Positions 35,769 to 42,917 of a stretch of DNA of 64,000 nucleotides are shown piece by piece. Source of the stretch: Porphyromonas gingivalis ATCC 33277 (GTDB lineage: Bacteria > Bacteroidota > Bacteroidia > Bacteroidales > Porphyromonadaceae); assembly GCF_000010505.1 (NCBI RefSeq), contig NC_010729.1:1040501-1104500 (forward strand). The letters run 5' to 3'. The notes under the pieces are model-generated. The model searched no databases. It saw only the letters and a program-made list of their open reading frames with translations, and was not told where the DNA came from. Numbering within the stretch: position 1 is the stretch's first letter; each line of letters starts with the position of its first letter. The translations under genes and the position numbers were made by a program.

Positions 35769-36545
35769 TCAATCCAGATCGGCCATATCTATCTTCCAGG
35801 TAGAATCGGGAAAAATCAGATAGGATTCTGCTCCTGACTTTCGGAGTTCTTCCCGGGCCTTTTTCATTTCCTCGCGGTATTGTTTGCGGGCTTTTTCCAT
35901 CTCTTGGCGGAGCTTTTCCCGCTCCTTGCGCCATTCTTGATTTTGCTTTTTCTGAGCCTTCATATACTCTTGGTAGTATTTCTCCTTTTGCTTGCGATAT
36001 TTTCGCATAGCCTCCGAGTTGTCAGGCTTCAAAACATTCCACTCCTTGCGGAAATAACGCGAACGGCCATTGGGATAAATCATTTGATCGAGCTGCTCTC
36101 GCGTGAATGTCCCTTCCATGACAAGTGCACGTATTTCCTCCGCATCCTCCGTGTACAGGACAAGTGTCCGGAACGTATTCTTCTTGCCCTTCTCGGCATA
36201 GAAACCGATTCGCTCGTTGCCATCCTGCACAGACATCAGCTCCTCATAGTCCTTACGGCTCCCGCCCATGATCGGGGAAAAGGTTCTGCGAATCAGAGCC
36301 GCGGACGAAGAACGATTCATATCGGTCGAAAAAATGTACATCCCATCCAGCAACGACGTATTGATGCTGATATCCGTCTTCCGTTTCAGATACTTCGAAG
36401 CCATTTTGAGCATCGACTTGGAGAGATAGACGGATTCGATGCCGTTATCTTTCCTAAGTTCTTCCACTTTTATACGCTGAGCATCGGCTACCGGGGACAA
36501 CATACATACAGCCACGATCAGGGCTACAATCATTTTTGCTTTCAT
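35769..36545 (-). CDS. Exported DUF4252-type protein
   Basis: A 258-residue protein with a signal peptide (VALIVAVCMLSPVADAQ). The mature N-terminal part (SVYLSKSMLKMASKYLK, then DGMYIFSTD and LVLYTEDAEEIRALVMEG) fits DUF4252, small envelope proteins of Bacteroidota. Residues about 185-245 are a Lys/Glu/Arg-rich helix, probably coiled coil, an unusual extension for this family. It is the third gene after an ECF sigma factor and its presumed anti-sigma gene, as often found for DUF4252 genes, so it is likely a target or part of that regulon. Confidence 0.78.
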   Translation of the reverse strand: MKAKMIVALIVAVCMLSPVADAQRIKVEELRKDNGIESVYLSKSMLKMASKYLKRKTDISINTSLLDGMYIFSTDMNRSSSAALIRRTFSPIMGGSRKDYEELMSVQDGNERIGFYAEKGKKNTFRTLVLYTEDAEEIRALVMEGTFTREQLDQMIYPNGRSRYFRKEWNVLKPDNSEAMRKYRKQKEKYYQEYMKAQKKQNQEWRKEREKLRQEMEKARKQYREEMKKAREELRKSGAESYLIFPDSTWKIDMADLD

Positions 36546-36560
36546 CTCTATTCTCCTTTT

Positions 36561-37121
36561 TTATTCTATTGTGTTTCTTTCATATTCCTCTTCGGACATA
36601 GCCGTTTCCGCATACAAGGCTTCCTCTTCCCATCCGAGCATTTCCACAAACTCCCCCTCCGCATCAGCCCCGCGATCGAGACAATACTCCAATAGCTCCA
36701 TGGCGTAGGCCGTTTCCCGGACGGCTTCGTCCCGATCGAGCGCGATCCCGTTCCTGTTGGACGAAAGTCGTCCCACCGTATTCAGCTCCACCGCCACACC
36801 TATGGCCAGTGCCAAAGCCACACAAGCTACAGCCCCGTAGCGTACCAACCGAAGCGACAACCGCCTTGAAGGATGCCGGACACGATCCTCCCAACTCGCC
36901 ATCTTTTCCAAGAGAACTTTGTCCGAATCATCTTCCATTACCGTTTCACGCTCAGGAAGACCGATCAAAGCCCGCAAAAGCTGCAAGTCCGAATGATAGG
37001 GAGCCGCATCCGGCAATCCCTCCAGCAAGCAATACAGCTCCAACTCCTCTTGCGGAGAAGTGGTACCGGCATAAAAACTTTCCAGTAGCCGGTCGATTTT
37101 ATTTCTCTCTTCACGCATCAT
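36561..37121 (-). CDS. Probable anti-sigma factor
   Basis: A 186-residue protein with one membrane helix at about residues 92-112 (LVRYGAVACVALALAIGVAV). The cytoplasmic N-terminal part (REERNKIDRLLESFYAG and so on) has the size of an anti-sigma domain, and the outside part is acidic (EEYERN near the end). There is no zinc-binding ZAS motif. Its ATG overlaps the end of the sigma gene by 11 bp, the usual arrangement for a sigma and its regulator. The role is inferred from position and topology. Confidence 0.7.
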   Translation of the reverse strand: MMREERNKIDRLLESFYAGTTSPQEELELYCLLEGLPDAAPYHSDLQLLRALIGLPERETVMEDDSDKVLLEKMASWEDRVRHPSRRLSLRLVRYGAVACVALALAIGVAVELNTVGRLSSNRNGIALDRDEAVRETAYAMELLEYCLDRGADAEGEFVEMLGWEEEALYAETAMSEEEYERNTIE

Positions 37122-37617
37122 CTTTCATCACCTCCTTAGCTTCTCTGCGCAGTCTGCACAGTATCACCCTCACATTGCCCTCTGTCAGTCCCAACCGCTC
37201 GGCAATCTCGCCATTCGAAAGCCGCCGGAAGTGGCTCATGGCAAAGACCGTCCGATGCAGTTCGGACACACCCCTCAACCACTGCCGCAGCCTCCCGATT
37301 TGCTCCGAGAGTAGCAGATCGGCCTCACCGCCATGCGTCTCCGACACTTCCTGTACCTCGGCAGCCTCCAAAGAGGTCGAATAAGGGCTGTTGCTTGCCT
37401 TTCGGATCAGGTTCAGGCAGTAGTTCCGAGCTATTCGGATGGCATACGCCCTCGGATTGTCCAGTCCGTCCAGCCGCATTCGTGCTTCCCACAAACGCAA
37501 ATAGACCTCTTGGGTGGCATCCTCAGCCTCCTCGTCGTCGCACAAAAATGCGTGACAAACAGCCCGAATGGAGGGGCGAATCGGAAGAAAAATCTCCTTG
37601 AAAGCGATAGTATTCAC
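37111..37617 (-). CDS. ECF RNA polymerase sigma factor
   Basis: A 168-residue group-4 sigma factor. Region 2 contains CDDEEAEDATQEVYLRLWE and NPRAYAIRIARNYCLNL. Region 4 contains LPS-like SELHRTVFAMSHFRRLSNGEIAERLGLTEGNVRVIL, a clear helix-turn-helix. The longer frame to ATG 37689 would add 24 unrelated residues, so the GTG at 37617 (VNTIAFKEIF) is chosen. An in-frame ATG is lacking nearby. The two genes after it encode a presumed anti-sigma and a DUF4252 protein. Confidence 0.88.
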   Translation of the reverse strand: MNTIAFKEIFLPIRPSIRAVCHAFLCDDEEAEDATQEVYLRLWEARMRLDGLDNPRAYAIRIARNYCLNLIRKASNSPYSTSLEAAEVQEVSETHGGEADLLLSEQIGRLRQWLRGVSELHRTVFAMSHFRRLSNGEIAERLGLTEGNVRVILCRLRREAKEVMKDDA

Positions 37618-37876
37618 GTCGTACTCAGTCCGTTCTCTCGTGTAGGGGCAGGCATCCGCAGGAATGCCCCTGTATATATGAAGATGCAAAAAGGATCCAT
37701 TTGTTACAAACGGAAGGAAAAACTTCTGCCGGCACCGAATCCAATCGGAGGGAAAATGGCGACGAAAGGGGATGAAATGCCGGCACCAATATCTTTAGAC
37801 GTATATATGAGACCTTTGCACGGCGATTGGTGTGTATTTTGTTTGTTAATTCATTGTATAATAGGGAGTTATTTTG

Positions 37877-37884
37877 TATATTTG
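37877..37884 (+). promoter_or_regulatory. -7 element TATATTTG for the IS1126 transposase
   Basis: An exact TAnnTTTG match 30 bp before the transposase start codon, inside the element's left end. Confidence 0.45.
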
Positions 37885-37913
37885 AGCATTAAAAACAGCA
37901 TAATATTCCTCCC

Positions 37914-38999
37914 ATGGCATACCAATCCAAGAATACCGATGAGCATGTAACATTTGCAGACGCACTCCTTTCAAAGCGTTATCGCAAAGCACAAAACGAC
38001 TTCCTCAATCAGGTTGACACGCTTATCGATTGGCGTCCGATCAGGACGCTGATCAACAAGAAATACACGAAGCGACAAAATGCCATCGGCGCCCCGGCTT
38101 ATGACGTGATTCTCTTATTCAAGATGTTGCTTTTGGAGACATGGTACAACCTCAGTGATTGTGCTCTGGAGGAGCGCATCAATGATTCAATCACCTTTTC
38201 CCGATTCTTGGGACTGAAGATGGAAGAGGTATCTCCCGACCACAGCACCATCAGTCGATTTCGTTCGGCACTGACAGAGTTGGGTCTCATGGACAAACTA
38301 TTGGCGCAGTTTAACAAACAACTTTCGCGCCATCACATTTCGGTCAGGGAAGGGGTGCTTGTCGATGCAAGCCTTGTGGAGACGCCGCATAAACCCAACG
38401 GAAGCATTACGATTGAAGTCGCAGACGACAGAGAAGACAATCGGAGCGAGGAGGAAAAAGAGGCAGAGGAGGATTATCAAAAACAGGTTGTCCGTCAACG
38501 TAAAGGGACGGATGAAGAAGCCCGTTGGGTGTACAAACAAAAGCGTTATCACTACGGATACAAAAAGCATTGTCTGACCAATGTTCAAGGCATTGTTCAA
38601 AAGGTGATAACGACAGCAGCGAACCGCAGTGACACGAAGGAGTTTATTCCCCTATTGCAGGGTGCAAACATACCTCAAGGCACAGCCGTCTTGGCGGACA
38701 AAGGATATGCTTGCGGGGAAAATCGTTCCTACCTGCAAACCCATCACCTTCAAGACGGCATTATGCACAAGGCACAACGCAACAGGGCATTGACCGAGGA
38801 AGAGAAGCAACGAAACAAAGCAATCGGTCCGATACGGAGCACCATCGAACGCACCTTTGGCAGTATTCGGCGGTGGTTTCATGGCGGACGATGTCGATAC
38901 CGGGGACTTGCCAAGACCCATACTCAAAACATTCTTGAAAGCATCGCCTTTAATTTATACAGAACGCCGGGGATAATTATGTCCTCATCCGTAGGATAA
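37914..38999 (+). CDS. IS1126-type transposase
   Basis: A 361-residue IS5-family DDE transposase with an intact frame. The first Asp lies in GVLVDASLVETPH, the second in AVLADKGYACGE and the Glu in RSTIERTFGSIRRW. The N-terminal DUF772-like part has IGAPAYDVILLFKMLLLETW and SPDHSTISRFR. It should be functional. Confidence 0.93.
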   Translation: MAYQSKNTDEHVTFADALLSKRYRKAQNDFLNQVDTLIDWRPIRTLINKKYTKRQNAIGAPAYDVILLFKMLLLETWYNLSDCALEERINDSITFSRFLGLKMEEVSPDHSTISRFRSALTELGLMDKLLAQFNKQLSRHHISVREGVLVDASLVETPHKPNGSITIEVADDREDNRSEEEKEAEEDYQKQVVRQRKGTDEEARWVYKQKRYHYGYKKHCLTNVQGIVQKVITTAANRSDTKEFIPLLQGANIPQGTAVLADKGYACGENRSYLQTHHLQDGIMHKAQRNRALTEEEKQRNKAIGPIRSTIERTFGSIRRWFHGGRCRYRGLAKTHTQNILESIAFNLYRTPGIIMSSSVG

Positions 39000-39266
39000 G
39001 GCATAACCACCCTTGAGGAGCTCGTACAAGTAGCTCCTCAAAGGGGGGATTTACAACTACTTTCACTCCTTACTGCCACCTCTTTCACTCGCTCCTTTTA
39101 TGCCAAGAACTCCTCTTTACTCCACCTCCTTATTTTGCAAAGGTCTCATATATAGAAGATAACTTCGGCAAGGTGCAACAAATCACTTTTAACTTCAACA
39201 AGAAGCAAGAGCTTAGTCCCTCGTCATAGTTCAATAATGGGATAAGATGATATTTAATTTGAATGA

Positions 39267-39306
39267 AGCAGGTATCGATCCTGGAGGATCGATACCTGCT
39301 TTTTTA
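39267..39306 (+). terminator. Strong terminator between IS1126 and the TPR gene
   Basis: AGCAGGTATCGATCC (39267-39281) and GGATCGATACCTGCT (39286-39300) form a perfect 15-bp stem with a 4-base loop, then TTTTT. On the minus strand it could also end the TPR gene. Confidence 0.9.
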
Positions 39307-39329
39307 TATCATCAAAAGCTGGTGAGCAA

Positions 39330-41786
39330 TCAAACAACTTTTATCGGACGGCAATAACCCGATTTATTAATAAGTTTGATGAGGTCATCTACCTCGCTGC
39401 ACTCAAAGAGCTGTTTTTTGAATTCTTCATAGCTCATTTCTTCGGAAGAAGTCTCATTCTCGATGAATTTTCCTGCAATTACAGGAATAGCAGCCCCAAG
39501 GCAACTAATAAATAGGCTATTATTGCCTAAATAGTGTGTTATGCAACCAGAAAATATTGCTATCATTATATCCATTGATGTTGCAGAAATATTCTTTGAC
39601 TTTTTGTTCGAAATATTTCGATCGAACCAAAGCATTAAGAAGAACATTTCTTCTGCACCAATATCTCCATTATAGGAGTGGTATTGTATAAGCTTGAGAA
39701 TTATTTCCCGGTGAGTGGTATCCTGTCCATGAGAACTGATTAACCTCACGATTTTAGCCTCAATTTCTTCTTTCGAAGATAAGTTTTGTGTTTCAAACAG
39801 GATAGTGCTTTCGACTCGTTGAAACTCTTCTTGCGACAGGCTTACAGTTTTCAGTTGACTTACAAATCTTTTACATTCGAGGAAACGTATTTTGTCTGCC
39901 AACTCCTTACGAGCTTCTTCTGTCAGTTCAAAAGCATTCCAAAGCATTTTTACTTCTTTCTCCAAATACTTTCTTGCCATCTCTGGGAAATAGCAAACCT
40001 CCAAAAGATGAAGGTATTCTTCGAATTGGGACAAATTTCCTTGCTCAATATCTATGGGCTGTATCTCTTTTGAATGTATGTTTTGCAAGAGATGCCTTAA
40101 CTCTTGACTGGGAGTTGTTTCGTTCAGGCTATCTGTCATTATTCGGGAAAAAGGAATAGAAGAGCAATGAAAGGCCTGTACTGCAGATTCTTTATCATTG
40201 TTCAAGAGGTGTATCATTCCTAAGTAGTAATAATCTATAGGAGCCGGCTCTTTTTGAGTCGATACTTTGTCTATGGCATCTGTGATAATGTTCTTTTGAC
40301 CAAGATTGGCATCTTCACTCAAACTTAGAGCAGAGAGAATAAAATAGTAGTATTGTTGGGCTGAAAGAGGTTGTTCTCCTGTATCCAATTCTTCGTCAAA
40401 AACTTTGAAAGCCTCAGAACATCCTCCGAGATTATAGATGAGAATGGGATAAAAACTTACGAACTCTTCGTGCGGTAACTGCAGCTCATAGTAGTGTAGT
40501 AAAAGCAAGAAGTCTTGTATAGGGCTAACACGTTGCCAATAGGAGATAAAAGAAGTGGGGCCTTGAGAGAAAAAAGAATCTGTCGGTAGAGATATGTACT
40601 GAAATAGAGTGTGACAGTTGTGAGGATAGCCATCAAAAGCCCTTATTAATCGGGATAGTCCAGGTCTTATAGGTCTTATAAGATTTATTAATTCATTGGA
40701 GAGAATCAGATATAGCACTGTATTGAAGTCCGCTTGACTTTTTTCAAAATCTCCTATCTCATAATATGCAACTCCTCTACCATTATACCCAAGGATGTAT
40801 TTATCGTCTAATTCTATTGCCTGAGAATAGTCTTTAATCGCTTCTTCATATGATCCTTTCTCACAATATGCATTCCCTCTATTATGATACGCATGGGCGA
40901 ATTTACCGTCTAATTCTATTGCCTTAGAATAGTCTTTAATCGCTTCTTCATATGATCCTTTCTCACAATATGCATTCCCTCTATCATAATACGCATGGGC
41001 GAATTTACCGTCTAATTCTATTGCCTTAGAATAGTCTTTAATCGCTTCTTCATACAACCCTTTCTTAAAATATGCAATTCCTCTACCATGATACGCATGG
41101 ACGAATTTACCGTCTAATTCTATTGCCTGAGAATAGTCTTTAATCGCTTCTTCATACGATCCTTTTTTAAAATATGCAATTCCTCTTCCATGATACGCAT
41201 GGACGAATTTACCGTCTAATTCTATTGCCTGAGAATAGTCTTTAATCGCTTCTTTATACGATCCTTTCTCACAATATGCAATTCCTCTACTATGATACGC
41301 ATAGGTGTATTTATCGTTTAATTCTATTGCCTTAGAAAAGTCTTTAATCGCTTCTTCATATGATCCTTTCTCACAATATGCATTCCCTCTATCATAATAC
41401 GCATGGGCGAATTTATCGTCTAATTCTATTGCCTGAGAATAGTCTTTAATCGCTTTTTTATACCATCCTTTCTTAGAATATGCATTTCCTCTACCATGAT
41501 ACGCAGGGGCGTATTTATCGTCTAATTCTATTGCCTGAGAATAGTCTTTAATCGCTTCTTCATACGATCCTTTTTTAAAATATGCAATTCCTCTTCCATG
41601 ATACGCATGGACGAATTTATCGTCTAATTCTATTGCCTTAGAATAGTCTTTAATCGCTTCTTCATACGATCCTACAATACAGCAGCCGACGCCTCTGTTA
41701 TAATAGGCAATAGCTTCTTGCCGATTAGGTTCAGGCACATTTGACAGTTTGTTGTCATTTTCTTTTAGATCGTTGTTTTTGTTCAT
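39330..41786 (-). CDS. TPR-repeat protein, ten near-identical repeats
   Basis: An 818-residue protein from ATG 41786; the longer frame to 41831 starts at or before the predicted transcript start and is rejected. Residues about 25-370 hold ten 34-residue TPR units of the type KFxHAYxxRGxAYxxKGSYEEAIKDYSxAIELD. Adjacent units are nearly identical at the DNA level (102-bp period). The C-terminal 450 residues are helical and unlike anything I recognise, with a possible hydrophobic segment near 740-775. TPRs bind peptides or proteins. Base composition is markedly AT-rich compared with neighbours, suggesting recent transfer. No partner gene is adjacent. Confidence 0.88.
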   Translation of the reverse strand: MNKNNDLKENDNKLSNVPEPNRQEAIAYYNRGVGCCIVGSYEEAIKDYSKAIELDDKFVHAYHGRGIAYFKKGSYEEAIKDYSQAIELDDKYAPAYHGRGNAYSKKGWYKKAIKDYSQAIELDDKFAHAYYDRGNAYCEKGSYEEAIKDFSKAIELNDKYTYAYHSRGIAYCEKGSYKEAIKDYSQAIELDGKFVHAYHGRGIAYFKKGSYEEAIKDYSQAIELDGKFVHAYHGRGIAYFKKGLYEEAIKDYSKAIELDGKFAHAYYDRGNAYCEKGSYEEAIKDYSKAIELDGKFAHAYHNRGNAYCEKGSYEEAIKDYSQAIELDDKYILGYNGRGVAYYEIGDFEKSQADFNTVLYLILSNELINLIRPIRPGLSRLIRAFDGYPHNCHTLFQYISLPTDSFFSQGPTSFISYWQRVSPIQDFLLLLHYYELQLPHEEFVSFYPILIYNLGGCSEAFKVFDEELDTGEQPLSAQQYYYFILSALSLSEDANLGQKNIITDAIDKVSTQKEPAPIDYYYLGMIHLLNNDKESAVQAFHCSSIPFSRIMTDSLNETTPSQELRHLLQNIHSKEIQPIDIEQGNLSQFEEYLHLLEVCYFPEMARKYLEKEVKMLWNAFELTEEARKELADKIRFLECKRFVSQLKTVSLSQEEFQRVESTILFETQNLSSKEEIEAKIVRLISSHGQDTTHREIILKLIQYHSYNGDIGAEEMFFLMLWFDRNISNKKSKNISATSMDIMIAIFSGCITHYLGNNSLFISCLGAAIPVIAGKFIENETSSEEMSYEEFKKQLFECSEVDDLIKLINKSGYCRPIKVV

Positions 41787-41828
41787 GACTGTTTGAATTT
41801 TATTGATTAAATGTATCTGTTTTTGTAA

Positions 41829-41836
41829 CAAATGTA
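41829..41836 (-). promoter_or_regulatory. -7 element TACATTTG for the TPR gene
   Basis: An exact TAnnTTTG on the minus strand. A start about 7 bases downstream would place the ATG at 41786 in a leader of about 36 bases. Confidence 0.5.
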
Positions 41837-42113
41837 GTCGTTTTCTTGGACATCCAGTCTATATAGTTAGCGTCCAATCTCTTGAGTGCAGAGTCCCAAT
41901 CTGTACAATGTCCGAAGGTAAGCTTTGCATTCACTCAGATTTTCCAATGGTTGTCCTTTCCTTTTATCCATCCATTGGCCTTCCACATAGGGTGGAACTC
42001 ATGGACAAAGAAACAGAAGAACAGAGCTTGAAACACAGAAAAAAGAACCGAAGCTGTGTCAAAACTGGATTTTGGTTCAGTCCTTTTTCTTTGTGATTTG
42101 CCTGGAGTAAGGC

Positions 42114-42159
42114 GACTAAAAAGAAAAACCTCTCGATTTCAAAATGAAATCGAGAGGTT
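42114..42159 (-). terminator. Terminator after tRNA-Phe
   Basis: AACCTCTCGATTTCA (42127-42141) and TGAAATCGAGAGGTT (42145-42159) form a perfect 15-bp stem with a 3-base loop. Read on the minus strand it ends in TTTTTCTTTTT. Confidence 0.88.
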
Positions 42160-42182
42160 CGCATTATACAAGTTTTGTGTCG

Positions 42183-42255
42183 TGGTGCCACCAGGAATCG
42201 AACCGGGGACACAAGGATTTTCAGTCCTTTGCTCTACCAACTGAGCTATGGCACC
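42183..42255 (-). tRNA. tRNA-Phe (GAA)
   Basis: 73 bases on the minus strand. The acceptor stem GGTGCCA pairs with TGGCACC and A is the discriminator; the D arm is GCTCAGTTGGTAGAGC. The anticodon stem-loop is GGACTGAAAATCC with anticodon GAA, and the T arm is CCGGTTCGATTCCTGG. CCA is not encoded. A terminator follows 24 bp downstream. Confidence 0.97.
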
Positions 42256-42734
42256 TTGTCTCTTGACGGGTGCAAAGATGTGTGTTTTATTTGATACCAC
42301 CAAATTTTGTCACCGTTTTTTTCTTTCGCAGATCCGGTATCGAGTACAACGTTGCGATAAATTTAGGATTGAGACGTCAAGAGGCGTTCTGAAGTTCCGG
42401 TTCCTTCCGGGTATATGATTCGGATCGGCTTCGGTTTGCTCGGTCTGTGCAGAGATAAGAGAGCCGGTTCCTGTATTGCAGAATAGGCACAATCCGATAT
42501 TAACTGACATTTCCTGCCTTTTGAGAAGAAAACTTCTGCCACGATCATGTTACGTTTTCACAAAAGTGGCGATGAAAGGTGACAAAATAGCATGCCGAAC
42601 AGCATTCGAATGACTTTTGGTCTAATCTCTGCCCCATCGGCTCGGTGGCACTGTATTTGTAGCCTCTTACAAGCAAGGATTTACAGCCCGTAAAAACGGA
42701 TTCGGACGATGCCCAAAGGAGTATTCCGGCGGAC
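42256..42734. other. Gene-free spacer
   Basis: No supported gene. The part at 42525-42600 shares AACTTCTGCC and TGGCGATGAAAGG with the IS1126-split small ORF region (37726-37770), so a decayed relative of that small ORF may lie here (reading VAMKGDKIAC). Confidence 0.35.
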
Positions 42735-42742
42735 CCTTCATA

Positions 42743-42867
42743 CTTTATACTATAAACCCTTCTGACTTTATACTTAAAACCCTCCACCCTTTATACTATA
42801 AACCCATACCACTTTATACTATAAAGCCTCTATACTTTATAGTATAAAGCCTGCGAGCTTTATAGTC
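42743..42867. repeat. CTTTATACTATAAAG array, exact 23-bp period
   Basis: Six units start at 42743, 42766, 42789, 42812, 42835 and 42858. The best units are perfect or near-perfect palindromes CTTTATACTATAAAG; linkers are variable and C/T-rich. It lies just downstream of the tamL gene end, in a 660-bp gene-free gap. Confidence 0.88.
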
Positions 42868-42917
42868 GGAAGTATTAAAGGAATCATTGTCGTGCTACGC
42901 TTGTGCAAGAAAAAGGA

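Larger units (their letters stand above)
37809..39147 (+). mobile_element. IS1126-type IS5 element, complete
   Basis: 1339 bp bounded by GAGACCTTTGCA and TGCAAAGGTCTC. IS1126 of P. gingivalis is essentially this length. Flanked by 6-bp ATATAT duplications (37803-37808, 39148-39153). Confidence 0.92.
37756..39229 (+). pseudogene. 42-codon small ORF split by IS1126
   Basis: Left of the IS, ATG 37756 reads MATKGDEMPAPISLDVY and is preceded by GGAGGGAAA, a good ribosome-binding site. The IS (37809-39147) is flanked by ATATAT on both sides. Deleting it and one ATATAT restores frame into IEDNFGKVQQITFNFNKKQE and LSPSS-stop at 39229. The product is unknown. A terminator at 39267 would suit this gene. 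Confidence 0.6.

Noticed and set aside
35880-36695. 271-codon plus-strand frame opposite the DUF4252 gene
   Set aside because: A Leu/Phe-rich reverse of the Lys/Glu-rich helix; it spans two real genes and has no start context.
42743-42867. CRISPR array
   Set aside because: Units are palindromes with 23-bp total period and 8-bp linkers, no spacers of usual length, and no cas genes in the window. The same applies to 20840-20921, 29037-29140 and 54803-54908.
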